From: Bryopsis sp. KO-2023
Lineage: Eukaryota > Chlorophyta > Ulvophyceae > Bryopsidales > Bryopsidaceae
NCBI GenBank assembly: GCA_030272585.1
Contig: BSYQ01000009.1
Coordinates: forward strand, 1,364,001 to 1,428,000
Length of the DNA stretch: 64,000 nucleotides
Direction of reading: 5' to 3'
Part shown: positions 47,219 to 57,557 of the stretch, piece by piece
Position numbering within the stretch: the stretch's first letter is position 1
How the letters are laid out: the number at the start of each line of letters is the position of its first letter
Notes under the pieces: model-generated
Told to the model about the DNA's origin: nothing
Database searches by the model: none
The model's input: only the letters and a program-made list of their open reading frames with translations
Position numbers and translations under genes: made by a program

Positions 47219-48421
47219 ATGGCTGCACCAACTCCTGTCTCTAGCGCCCTTGATGCGTTAAATGCAGCGTTCACTGAGGAGACAAAGAGGTTACAGGCCA
47301 CGGTAGCGGCACAAAAAGAAAGGATTCAGCAGCTTGAGAATGAACTAGCCGCTACAAAGGAGGCACTGGCGAACGCTAGGAAGGAAGCAGAAGGGGACGC
47401 GCGAAAATGGGGACGGAACCGTGAGGCGGAAATGGTTACAGGAATAGAGAAGGCAATAGGAGTTCTGGAGGGAACGTTGAAACAGCTGAGCGTCGCAGAC
47501 GCAGAGGGAATTGATCAGATGCGCGGAAGGGAAACGGATCGAGCCAAAGAGGCAGAAGGGGGACAGTCAGAGCAACCATCTGACGAAGAAATGGATGAGC
47601 CCCCGAAGTGGAAAACCACCAGACGTCGTAACAAGGTGTTGCGTCGAAGCTCCTTCATACTGGACGAAGCTACGGAGGTGGATCTGAGTGAGGGAGATAT
47701 CGGAAGTGAGGAAGGTGCCGTCGAAGAAATGGTGGATACAGATCAGGAGGAATGGGACTCTCTTTACGGGACTGAGAGTAAGATGGACGTGAACCCCCCT
47801 TCGCGACCACCCACTACCGAGTCCGAGCCTGCCATCGTTCCACCTGGTCTCGCACCGTCTCCCAGTATTCCGACGTCACCAACAGCACCGAGCGCCGTAG
47901 CCCCCTTCAGTTGCATTGCGTGTGGGGTTACGCGAACGGTTCCACGCCAAACGGACCAGGTCCTATGCCCCCGCAATCACCTCGTGTGCCGGACCCACAA
48001 CGCGGGATATCGCATCGCCGTGCGAGCCGCTAAGTTCTACGAGCAGGGCCTCACCCCGACAACGGCGCAGCTGCTAGCCAATTCGGCAGACCCGGTCCAG
48101 GGCGCGGTTGAACTCGTGCCGCAATGGGGTAACCCGTTCCCGAGTTGCCCCATGTGTCAAAAAGACGTTCTCCCGCTCTGGACCGGGAAAAGCAAAAAGC
48201 AGTTGCGAGATTGGAACGCGGCTTACCTCAAGGCCGTTGGGGTGGATCCCGTTGGAAATCGACAGGCGAGAGGAACTTCACAAGGAGCGGTATCGGCGGA
48301 GCAAACGCAGGAGCGGACCCAGGAGCAGCGTGGAGAGCACTCTGGCGGATCGTCACAGCAAACGCAGGCGGTCCAAGGTCCCAGAACGCGACTTCGCAGT
48401 CGTGGCAAGAGCCAGAAATGA
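47219..48421 (+). CDS. ORF3 of element C: coiled-coil protein with RING-like Cys/His cluster
   Basis: 400 codons from ATG 47219. Residues about 10-60 form a coiled coil (EETKRLQATVAAQKERIQQL). An acidic Glu/Asp-rich middle and a Pro/Ser-rich linker follow. The C-terminal third carries CIAC, CPRNH, CRTH and CPMC, matching the C-X2-C, C-X2/3-H, C-X2-H, C-X2-C pattern of B's ORF3, with the block THNAGYR.A.RA.KF shared with [15 protein letters not shown] of B. The tail is basic. Retention in two diverged families argues that the protein is useful to the element. Function unknown; a RING-type E3 ligase is one hypothesis. Confidence 0.8.
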   Translation: MAAPTPVSSALDALNAAFTEETKRLQATVAAQKERIQQLENELAATKEALANARKEAEGDARKWGRNREAEMVTGIEKAIGVLEGTLKQLSVADAEGIDQMRGRETDRAKEAEGGQSEQPSDEEMDEPPKWKTTRRRNKVLRRSSFILDEATEVDLSEGDIGSEEGAVEEMVDTDQEEWDSLYGTESKMDVNPPSRPPTTESEPAIVPPGLAPSPSIPTSPTAPSAVAPFSCIACGVTRTVPRQTDQVLCPRNHLVCRTHNAGYRIAVRAAKFYEQGLTPTTAQLLANSADPVQGAVELVPQWGNPFPSCPMCQKDVLPLWTGKSKKQLRDWNAAYLKAVGVDPVGNRQARGTSQGAVSAEQTQERTQEQRGEHSGGSSQQTQAVQGPRTRLRSRGKSQK

Positions 48422-49015
48422 GTTACAACAGGTCTAACCTGTTGGGACCAGTGGAGTGATTGGTGTGTTTGTTTTCTTTTGGTTATAAACTTTCTGGACT
48501 GGGACCAGTTTTTGATTCATATTTGCTATACCTGTTTGGATGGACCCAACAGTCAGTTTGGGGATTTGTTTTATTTTGCATACCATCCATTTTCTGTGGA
48601 ACCATGAGGGAGTTCTGTTTTTGATCTGGTTATAATTTTCCTGTTTTATTGAAGTATCAATTTGGGTTATTTGGGTGTTCAGAATCAAACATTTGAGTGG
48701 ATCCAGGCTGGGATCCAGAGGTTACCTTACTTTTCTTTCTAAGGTAACAGGGAACTATATCGATTTTGCAGACATTATTGGATCCAGGGGTTTCTTTTGT
48801 TTTGATTATTGGATCCAGTGGTTTTTGTTTGTTGGATCTCAAGGTAACAGTGGTCAAGGGGACCAGTGTCGGATGGACCGATAAGAACCTTGTTTGTTTT
48901 TGAACACAAACATTTTTGGCATGTAAAAAGGTTCGGGGTGACTTGGGTTGTGTAAACTAATCTCCTCTCATATACGTGGTGCTCGGGACGCGCACTTGAT
49001 GGGGGGGGGAGTGGT
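48422..49015 (+). other. 3' untranslated part and polypurine tract of element C
   Basis: About 590 bp, T/G-rich, no coding potential. 49001-49015 (G run then AGTGGT) is the polypurine tract before the 3' LTR. Several GGATCCA repeats occur around 48700-48860. Confidence 0.7.
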
Positions 49016-49425
49016 TGATACGAATGTGGACTCTGGAACGAGTACTCATTCACCTAAGTCGATCCAGTCGGACTGGATCCGCCTGGTCCGGTAATCAGTG
49101 CCTGGTTCGGTACCAGAGCCGGTCCAGCAGTACAGTCCGACTGACCCAAGTGAGAGGTGGACACGGTGGCAGTTACCGTGTCCACACAATCCAACCAACG
49201 GTCCTGAGAAGGATTTGGTCTGGATCTGTCGGTCCAGTGGACGCTGGGTCCGACAGCTCTCAACCGTTCCTTTTGCCAGGTTGTCGGTCCGGCTCCATAT
49301 TTATTGGACCCGGACCGAGGTAACAATGTTCTAGAGTAAGCTTGTAAGCAAAGACTCTTATCCGTGTTTCCGTGGTTCTAGACGTAACGTCTACCACTAC
49401 TCGATACTTTCCCGTGTTTTTATCA
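49016..49425 (+). repeat. 3' LTR of element C
   Basis: 410 bp, identical by eye to 40040-40449, followed by duplication GTGTA. Confidence 0.93.
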
Positions 49426-51368
49426 GTGTACGCCTTGGCTGGGTCCGGGATCCTCAGAACTGGGGCCGAGGTGAGCTTCATCTTCAGTTCCTCGAACGCC
49501 TGCTGCTGAGGAGGACCCCATTGCCATGCGACGTCCTTCTTGACCAACATCTGAATCGGGGCCGCGATGCGTGCGTATTCCCGAATAAAACGCCTGTAGT
49601 AGGATACCAGGCCGAGGAAGCTCCTGACTTCTGCCACGTTCTGTAACGGCTGCCAGTCGCGGACCGCGGAGGTCTTACTGCGATGCGGCGAAATGCCATT
49701 TGCAGTGACCCAGTGCCCTACGAAGTCCAACTCGGACACAGCGAACGCGCACTTGGACGCTTTCGCAAACAGTCCATGCTCCCGCAGCTTCTCCAGGACG
49801 AGTCTCAGATGCTCCTCGTGTTCTTCCATCGTTTTCGAATAAACGACTAGGTCGTCCAGGAACACGACGAGGAACTGGTCATGGAAGTCCCGGAATATGT
49901 CGTTTATCATCGACATAAACTGGGGCGGAGCGTTTGTCAACCCGAACGGGACTACCTTATATTCGTAATGCCCGTACCGCGTTCGAAACGCAGTTTTTGG
50001 TTGGTCCTCCGTTCGGATTGGCATCTGCCAGTAACCCGAACGGAGGTCGAGTCGACTAAACACCCGTGCGCCTTGGAACCTGTCGAGCAACTCGTCCGGC
50101 AAGGGCAGGGGGTAGCGGTTCTTCACGGTCTTTTGGTTCAGCCATCGGTAATCGATGCAGAACCGCAACCCCCCGTCCTTCTTGGCCGCAAATAAGATGG
50201 GGGCTCCCCAGGGGCTCTTCGACGGCCGGATAATTTCTCGGTCGAGCATGTACTCGGTCTGCTTCTTCACTTCCGCCAGTTCCGCTGGCGAGAGTTTGTA
50301 CATCGGTCGAAATATCGGCTTCGTCCCTGGTTCGAGTTCAATCTCGAATTCGTGCCCGTTTCTTATCGGCGGCGTGCCTTTTGGCAAGTCGGACGCGAAG
50401 ACTCGTCGGTACATGTTGAGGAGTCGCTGGATCCCGTCCGGCTGGTCCGGGCGTAAAACTTTGGCCACATCATCGCTGTCATGAACGTCTTTCTTGGTAC
50501 TGGTTGCTTTGGGCTCTGGTCCGGGCTGGTTAGCATCATCTTCATCGTCGACATCGTTGACTACCACCATTACGGCTTCACATTCGCCTCGCTGCATATC
50601 TCGTAGAATGAGTGATGACGAAGTGGGTATGGCGGTTCCCACACTCAACACCTGTGCCGGCTTGGGCCGCACTGAAAATTTCAGCGGAAGTGTGAGGGTG
50701 GCTTGTCCGCGCTTGACGCTGATGGTACGATGTCGGAAGTCCAGTGTGGGGTTCTCTGCTACTAGCCAGGGAAGGCCAAGAATGACGTCGTACGCCATGT
50801 TCGGGAAGACATCGAAGTCCGAGCGGAACTGCGTTTCGCCACTCCGGAACTTCGCCCCCGTAATGCGTCCCAGCGTACGCCGCTCCGTCCCGTCCGCCAT
50901 CACGAGTCGTTTGGTATTGGCTCCGTCCATCTTGAGATCCAGCTCCGCTTGAACTCGTCCACTTACATAATTTTCCCAACTGCCGGAGTCCACATACGCG
51001 ATTAGTGGACTCCCTCCTATTTTGATTTTGATCTCAAACCCAGTAAATCGCCCTTGGGGTCCGTCACAGGCTGCTCGACCCATAAAGTCAAAATTGTCGT
51101 CCTGTACGGATCGTCCCTCGTCCCCAGTTGACGTATCGTCATGGGGTTCCATTCCATTTTCGCTATCGGATACGTCCTGCTCGCCACTTGAAGACGTCTG
51201 CAGGTGTGCACTCGTGTCCGCTTCGCCTGCAGCAACTTCTGTCGCCATTGGCGGTACTTCGGAGTCGGACGGCGTCCATGCTCGTCTCTGCCGCGTCCCT
51301 GTGGGACATTCTGGCTGCTCGAAGTCTAACTCATCATTGTCATCGTCTTGTCGTTCCTCATGGTCCAT
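49426..51368 (-). pseudogene. pol: Pol of element B, first segment: protease and reverse transcriptase
   Basis: From ATG at 51368 to the insertion point of element C. It encodes the protease (DSG) and the complete reverse transcriptase with KKDGG and FLDD, ending at PAKAYT just before RNase H. It is almost identical to the same part of A pol and keeps the Asp that A has lost. Transcription of B would now run into antisense element C. Confidence 0.93.
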
Positions 51369-51478
51369 ATTTGTTTGCTTACTCCCATATCTTTGCCTTA
51401 TTCCCTGGTCCCCTCTTGCCGTCTCGCTTGCATCGTCGTATCGTCCGTCCGGGACTGACGATGCAGCGTCCCGGACGG

Positions 51479-53668
51479 TCAGTTTATCGCCTTCTTCGCG
51501 GCATCATATTTGGGACACTCCCTGATCCCATGTCCGCGTTGATTGCACAAAAAACACTGTATGGTACGATTTCGCCCTTGTTGCTGCCCATTGTTTCGTC
51601 CTCCAAATCGTCCACCGCCACCTCGTCCGCCACCAAATCGTCCGCCTCCACGTCCCCGTCCTCGTTGGAATCCGCGTCCTGCACCGAGAGCATTCACACG
51701 ATCTCGGTTTTGGCCACCGTGTCCACGAGGATGATTGGCGCCTGGTCGTCGGCCCCATCTGCGTCCATGACCAGGATTGTGCCCTTGGGGGTGAAGTGCT
51801 CGGACGCCGTCAAGGCGTTCGGCCATTTCCACAGCGTCGGCCACGGAATGTCGTACGTGTCCAGCCACCTGGGTCCGGATTGGTTCACGGAGACCGTTGA
51901 CGAAAGCAGAGAATTGCTCGGCCTCCGTCATCTCGGGTATCCTGAAGCATATGCCCTGGAAACGCCGCACATAATCGTGTACCGTACCAGACTGACGTAC
52001 GGTACGTAACTCCGTGCGAGCGCGTTCCTGGACCGTGGTTGGTTCGAACTGACGCCTGAGCTCAGCGGCCCACGCGTTCCAGTTCTGAAAGGGCGCACGT
52101 CGTCCCTCAGCGAGTCGCAACTCCTGAAGGTTCATCCATCGACTCGCGGCTCCGCTGGTGTGCGCACTGAGTACGCGTAGCCAGTGGTGTTCCTCGATGT
52201 CGTGTGCGCGAAGCCAACGCGCCATCAAGAGTAGCCACTCAGTTGGTCCGACGTCCTGGTCGCCTGAGAATGGCTTCGGCATCTGAAGCTTCAGCTGACG
52301 TAACACCTGACCAACACCGCGGTCACGGCGTCGATTTGGTCCACCATCGCCATCATCATCACCATCGTCGCCGTCCGGATCACCTGGTCCCCCATGTGGA
52401 ATAGGAAGATGAGGTGGAATTCCCCCATCGCCCGGTCCCCCTGGTGGACCGCCGCCACCCCCTGGTCCACCTGGTGGTCCACTGCCACCTCCTGGACCGT
52501 GTGGTGGTCCGAAGCCTCCATAGTCATCGTTCGGATCATCGCCGCCCCCGCCTCCTCCTCCTGGAGCGCCGGCTCCTTGTCCGCGGTTCCCTCGTCGCCT
52601 GGCTGACGGGTCCTGTTGGCCTACGGACGCATACGAACCCATTGCTGCGAATGGATCTTGGGCCGCGGAGTTCAACGGGACCGGCTGCAGTGACGGTTGG
52701 GGAACTGGCACGGGAACTGGCTGTGACGGCGTTCCTCCGAGGTTCAATGGTCTTGGGGCTGGCCTCGGTACAGGTGGAGCGCGTGGTCGTGGTGGTCCTG
52801 GTGCTGGTACGATGGGTGGTCTCGATGGTCCGGGAACTGGTATAACGGGTCGTGGTGCGGGTTGTGGTGCGATGAGTGGTACTGGTGCGACGGGTGGTCC
52901 TTGGGACGTGAACGGTGGTATTTGGACGGCTTGGTCCAGCTGCCCCGTAGTCCCTGTTTGAGGGCTCACAGTCTGAGTCTGTGACCCTGCCATCATGGCT
53001 GGAACATTCGCTTGAGGTGGTACGGGTACAGCCTGCTTGGACCACAACTCGACCAGCTCTTCGAACTTCTGGCCGTGGTTCTTGTCGTCCATCTTCACCT
53101 TCTCGTCCACCTCGGCCACCGCAGTGCGGGTAGAAAGCAACTCCCGGTCCAATCGCTCGGTAACTGCGTCCAGGACCCGTAGATCTTGTTCGGCTTTGGC
53201 CGCCGCACGTTGTACCTCGACTTCGGCTTTGGTCACAGCACGTTGCTGGGACAGATGGAGTCGATGTTCGGCCTCGGTGGTGAGCCGGCCCAGATCGCGG
53301 CGCTGATCTTCCAAGCGCTGGTTGAACTCGGCCCGTTGCTGCGCGAGCTGAGCTTGATGCCGCTGCTCGGCCTCTTCTTGTAGGACCGCGTTCTCGTATC
53401 TGATCTGGTCGAGCGCTTCTTTCAGGCCTTCGTGCGTATTCTCGGCCCAGGCTCCTGCATCGACCTGGATCTGGTTGAGCCGCTCGTCCACCCGGTGCTC
53501 CACGTCGACCTGGACGTTGTGGTGGATATTGTTGAAGTGCTGGACGTTCTGCTGGACGTACATATTGCCGTGGGGCAACGCGTCCTCGGCCGTGGCGAGA
53601 GACATGGCGTCCGAAGACCCATCCTCGGCCTGAGCGACCTGGTACGGTTGCAACTCCCCGTGGTTCAT
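51479..53668 (-). CDS. gag: Gag polyprotein of element B
   Basis: 729 residues, nearly identical to Gag of A. It is shorter by six residues in the Pro-Val repeat. It shows the same coiled coil, Gly/Pro-rich region, capsid-like domain, RG-rich region and CX2CX4HX4C knuckle. Pol starts ~110 bp downstream in the -1 frame. Confidence 0.93.
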   Translation of the reverse strand: MNHGELQPYQVAQAEDGSSDAMSLATAEDALPHGNMYVQQNVQHFNNIHHNVQVDVEHRVDERLNQIQVDAGAWAENTHEGLKEALDQIRYENAVLQEEAEQRHQAQLAQQRAEFNQRLEDQRRDLGRLTTEAEHRLHLSQQRAVTKAEVEVQRAAAKAEQDLRVLDAVTERLDRELLSTRTAVAEVDEKVKMDDKNHGQKFEELVELWSKQAVPVPPQANVPAMMAGSQTQTVSPQTGTTGQLDQAVQIPPFTSQGPPVAPVPLIAPQPAPRPVIPVPGPSRPPIVPAPGPPRPRAPPVPRPAPRPLNLGGTPSQPVPVPVPQPSLQPVPLNSAAQDPFAAMGSYASVGQQDPSARRRGNRGQGAGAPGGGGGGGDDPNDDYGGFGPPHGPGGGSGPPGGPGGGGGPPGGPGDGGIPPHLPIPHGGPGDPDGDDGDDDGDGGPNRRRDRGVGQVLRQLKLQMPKPFSGDQDVGPTEWLLLMARWLRAHDIEEHHWLRVLSAHTSGAASRWMNLQELRLAEGRRAPFQNWNAWAAELRRQFEPTTVQERARTELRTVRQSGTVHDYVRRFQGICFRIPEMTEAEQFSAFVNGLREPIRTQVAGHVRHSVADAVEMAERLDGVRALHPQGHNPGHGRRWGRRPGANHPRGHGGQNRDRVNALGAGRGFQRGRGRGGGRFGGGRGGGGRFGGRNNGQQQGRNRTIQCFLCNQRGHGIRECPKYDAAKKAIN

Positions 53669-53865
53669 TCGTCGTTCTCGGCCGGTTCGTCGTCCTTGGC
53701 CGGTTCGTCCTGTGGGTCGTTTGAGGCTGTGCTTTCTGCGTCGTCGAAATCTTTGTTAGAGGTCCAGAAAGCGTACTGTCTGTAGACTGCCGTCTTCCAA
53801 TACGGCCCTGCCAAAGCTGATCCAAACTCTTCCGGCTTCTGGTCCGTTTGGGATGCCGCGTTCAT
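53665..53865 (-). CDS. ORF0 of element B
   Basis: 66 codons, same product as ORF0 of A as far as can be read, with the same ATGA stop/start overlap with gag (53665-53668). Confidence 0.55.
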   Translation of the reverse strand: MNAASQTDQKPEEFGSALAGPYWKTAVYRQYAFWTSNKDFDDAESTASNDPQDEPAKDDEPAENDE

Positions 53866-53882
53866 ACGGGTAGGGAAAGTCA

Positions 53883-53895
53883 GGCTCCGAAACCA
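53883..53895 (-). promoter_or_regulatory. Primer-binding site of element B
   Basis: Complement reads TGGTTTCGGAGCC, two bases inside the 5' LTR, identical to element A. Confidence 0.75.
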
Positions 53896-53897
53896 GT

Positions 53898-54077
53898 TGA
53901 TATGAACGGTTCGAGGTCACAGACCGAAGACAAGAGTTAACTGCAAAAAGGATAGAACTGTGGTGGGAAGGCTAGGCCGCGTTATATGGCCTCTGGGACG
54001 GTACGAGATCTCACATCTCGAACCGTCCCCGTCCAGCTGTACTTCTGGACGGACTAGTGAGTCAGAGGTTCATATCA
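53898..54077 (-). repeat. 5' LTR of element B
   Basis: 180 bp, identical by eye to 28133-28312. Flanked on the outer side by duplication TTTTG (54078-54082). Contains the same hairpin and TATA-like site as in A. Confidence 0.93.
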
Positions 54078-55418
54078 TTTTGCATGCTAATTGAGTGATG
54101 TTTTTTTATAGCATCAATTGTCACTGTTTGAAGGATACTTTAAAGTGGTGATACATTCTTGTGGCTTTCTATCTTTGTTGAGCTCTCGCTCTCATGCACA
54201 CGGCGGCGATCAAGGCGGCGAGTCCATAGAGGCACCCCCGAGAACCCCTTCTAATGTTTGTTCAATCCTAGTTTCTCTGACTGCAATCGTGGAAGATTGT
54301 CATGTTTTTTCATCTCAACAAGAAAAAACCTGTTTGGAATGAACCTCTTTCCGAAGAATGATGAAACCACCACAGTACACAGACTTAAAGAATAAGAACA
54401 ATTGATGTGTTCTTTTCCAAAAGAGGTCGAGGTATCGGAGTAAGCCGATCTGGAAAAAACACTGGAAAAAAAACACAAGCCTCCCACATTTGCATTGTTA
54501 ATGTGGATGTTGAATATTCTCCTGGAGCGACATTCGTTTGTTCTCGCAATTGCCTACGCGCGCGTGTGCGTTTATCGCCGCCCTTGGCGACATGGTCACA
54601 TGAACAAATTGTATCGCAAGCAAGGAAGGTTTCGTTCTGTGCAGAATTTTATTCAGAACAAAAACGTAAACAGGGAAATAGCGAAGTATGGTTGAACCAA
54701 GCACGCCCTGTTATCATGGGCAGCATCACGTTCGTATTTTGTTTTCTTTTTCCGCTTTTGCGGCTGAGTTCTCCACACATCGTACGCGCAGAACGCCACA
54801 CTGTTTCCCCGCATGGATTGCGGTCCAGCGCTCCCCACACCCTGTTATCTTGATGTCTCCAACACATCAACACTGGACTCAACAGCAAGGCCTTCAAAGG
54901 ACATGGGTAACTGTGGTCCGACCAATACAGCGGTGGAGATAAGATACATCCGAACGGATTGTCACGAAGACCTCAGCGTCGAGTTTCACGATTTGTTTGG
55001 GTTGAACTCGAGCTCCTCCTCTACCGGTATTTTCCTGTGTCGAAGACAGACAACGCTTCAAACCAAGCGCCAAACACCACCCAACGCCCTCGTCCCCTGT
55101 TTCCTCCATGCATTTTCAAACTGACTCACCACAGACATGCGTTGGTGGGGGGGACGTTGTTTTTCGACTCGGGATTCGTTTCAGATTCTGGTGAGGTTGG
55201 GAACCCGACAAAAATGAGTCTCATCATGAGCGGATCTCAGCATCATCGCAGATCTTTGGCTTTTCGACATTCTACTTTCCAGCGAGAGGTCTTCGAGGTG
55301 TACGTCCTGCTGGATTTGTTTAAGGGCGTTCACATCCCTGAAGCATCGACTCAACCCCCGTATTTGACGCAAACACACGCCTGGTCCTTTTCCCCGAGCC
55401 TGTTTTTCCTCACGCAGC
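54078..55418. other. Intergenic region upstream of the LHCA gene
   Basis: About 1.3 kb with no supportable gene; presumed promoter and leader of the LHCA gene. Overlapping short open frames near 54650-55530 lack domain or splice support. Confidence 0.5.
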
Positions 55419-57069
55419 ATGAGCGCCATCTTGTCCGCCGGTCGCGCCCATGTGGCGTTCAGCTCCAAGTCCGTGCAGAGGACTGGCTTCCGCGCCGTGA
55501 GCAATGGCTCTCGCGTTACCATGTCCGCCTCTAGGCCGCTCTGGCTCCCAGGCTCCACTCCTCCAGCCCATTTGGACGGATCTATGACCGGCGACTTCGG
55601 CTGGGATCCTCTTGGTTTGGGAGCTAATCCTGAGGCCATGACCTGGTTCCGCGAGGCCGAACTCCAGAACGGCCGATGGGCTATGATGGGAGTGTTCGGA
55701 ATCCTTGTTCAGGTGTGTGTGTGTCAGGGAAAGTGTGGGCGGGAAAAGAATGTCTCGGAAGGTCGTCTCGAACGGTCAGTATCGACAAAACTGCGGGTTG
55801 GGAAGGTTAGCAGCAAGTTTTTTTTCCGATCTGGAAACGCAATGGTCGCGGAGCCATAGAGTCGAGTGGCAAGATCTGAGAAAACAGGCGCTTCACAGAA
55901 TCCATTGGAGATTGAGGGGAGCCTGTGTATGAGCAAACCTCATGGGAGCTTGAATCTTTGCCTTTTGCAACTTGAAGAAATCAAAGCTTAGTCAGTGGGT
56001 GGAATTTGTTATTATTGCTCTCTGCCTGATCGAATCGCTGATCTATAGCAAATGTGCCCTTTTTTATTCCAGGAACTTGTGAAGCCAGATATTTTCTGGT
56101 ATGATGCCCCCACAAAGATCGACCTCCCATTCAACATCATCGGCATTGTGGCTTTCCAAGCTTTTGCCATGCACTACGTTGAGGTCAGGAGGTGGCAAGA
56201 TCTGAGGAAACCTGGATCCGTCAACAAGGACCCGATCTTCTCCAACTACAGCCTCCCAGAGCACGAGGTACTTTGACCAATATCACCAAACTCAGATCTG
56301 GATGGAATCGAGATTTTATCCCCAAACTCAGATCTGGGTAGAATCGAGATTAAACTCAGATCTGGGTGGAATTGAGATTTACCCAATGTTCAACAAATTT
56401 ACGATGAGCGGCAGCTTGGCTTGTGGCTGGAAAACAGAAGGATATCGGTCAGTTGGGTGGAGTTTCACTATGTTTGGATTGTTTTTTTTTCCAGCCTGGT
56501 TACCCTGGTGGCATCTTCGCTCCCTTTGTCCCCGGTGACCTTGAGGAGTTGAAGCTCAAGGAGCTCAAGAACGCTCGTCTTTCCATGTTGGCTTTTGTTG
56601 GATTCGTCATGCAAGCTCAGGTATTGCTTCCCACTTCACTCCCTGAAAAGCTGTTCAGTTTTCGGCCAGAATTTGTTGTTGGAAAGTAACCATTATTTTT
56701 TTTTTGCAAGATTTTTTTTCTGGTGATTGTACTTCCCAAGCTGCGCACTGAATCTTTTAGAGGAAAATTCTGAGCAAATTCCTTGCCATATGCATGAGTG
56801 GAGGACTCCGTTTCTATTTTTGAAATTTGTGAGTTGGGCCAATGGAGTGATTTACTTGAACTTGGAAATCTCTGGTGTAGATCACTGGCAAGGGTCCAAT
56901 CGCCTGCTGGACTGACCACTTGGCCGATCCTTTCGGAACCACCATTTTCTCCAAGGCTGTTATTACTCTTGGTGGCGCTGTGAAGCCCACTTGCCAGATC
57001 CCAGACCACGTCACTTTCCAGGGCATCGATATCCCCACCCCTTGCTTCTTCGAGGGATTCTGGCCTTGA
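55419..57069 (+). CDS. LHCA: Photosystem I light-harvesting chlorophyll a/b protein
   Basis: Exons 55419-55712, 56073-56267, 56495-56620 and 56881-57069 (all GT-AG, all phase 0) give 267 residues. A Ser/Arg-rich chloroplast transit peptide covers about residues 1-36. The mature start [11 protein letters not shown] is followed by the pigment-binding helix B motif ([11 protein letters not shown]), a second helix near [10 protein letters not shown], and helix C motif ([13 protein letters not shown]). TGKGPI...[12 protein letters not shown] at the end is typical of LHCA proteins, which bind chlorophyll and feed energy to photosystem I in the thylakoid. The RRWQD..PGSVN.DPIF..YSLP stretch recalls plant LHCA4/LHCA2, but the orthologous number cannot be fixed. 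Asn before GRWAM occupies the position of a chlorophyll ligand that is His in many relatives. Confidence 0.93.
56288..56380 (+). repeat. Three-copy minisatellite in LHCA intron 2
   Basis: About three imperfect copies of a ~28-33-bp unit built on AACTCAGATCTGGxTGGAAT, ending in GAGATT. The copies differ by a few bases. Confidence 0.75.
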
Positions 57070-57557
57070 AAGGGGTTACGGTCACATTTTGAATTGTGTC
57101 AGTTTCTTTGCACCCTAAAAAAGAGAGGATCATAATGTCACATTTTTGGGGAGGAAAAAAAATGAAATTATTGGAGCTGTCCGTGCCGTGCTGAGCGCAG
57201 TTTTGTTTTTCCGAGAAGATCAAACCGTGGTGTGTAAAAAGAGTGGTGGTGGGACCGGCCTTGTAAGATGAAGCTTGGGGGGAGGGCGAGTTCAATGTTG
57301 TGTGTGAGTGTGAATTCCTTGGATCCTACCTTTTTTTTTGCACAGAAATGACTCTGCCCGACTCTGCCCTGTAACTTGCAAAATGGGGTGAATAGTTGCA
57401 AAGATATATAGTACGGCATGCACTCGCTGCGGATGCGCGACTAAATTAGGCCATCTCTGGAAGAAACACGATGAATCACGTTTGGTTGTCCCAAATCCTA
57501 TGTAAAAGCGTCTAAAAGCGTCACCACACAGAGGAGTGGGAAGGAACAGTAAGCAGG
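57070..57557. other. Intergenic region between LHCA and WDR35
   Basis: About 490 bp, both genes on the same strand. Presumed LHCA 3' region and WDR35 promoter; nothing else identified. Confidence 0.5.

Larger units (their letters stand above)
40040..49425 (+). mobile_element. Retrotransposon C: chromovirus with ORF3, nested in element B
   Basis: 9,386 bp with two 410-bp LTRs identical by eye and target duplication GTGTA (40035-40039 and 49426-49430). Content: primer-binding site, ORF0, gag, pol with chromodomain, ORF3 and polypurine tract. Gene order and protein similarity show it is related to A/B but a distinct family, and its LTRs do not resemble theirs except for terminal TGATA/TATCA. 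All reading frames are open, so it may be complete. Confidence 0.95.
28133..54077 (-). mobile_element. Retrotransposon B: full-length chromovirus split by two nested insertions
   Basis: A minus-strand LTR element whose 180-bp LTRs lie at 53898-54077 (5') and 28133-28312 (3') and are identical by eye. Target duplication TTTTG is present at 28128-28132 and 54078-54082. Its own length without the inserts is about 8.8 kb: primer-binding site, ORF0, gag, pol with chromodomain, ORF3, polypurine tract. Pol is cut by element C (duplication GTGTA) at the start of RNase H and by element D (duplication GCCTC) between RNase H and integrase. Apart from the insertions no stop or frameshift was noticed. Internal sequence is almost identical to element A, while the LTRs differ from A's at roughly 20 positions. 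Confidence 0.95.
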
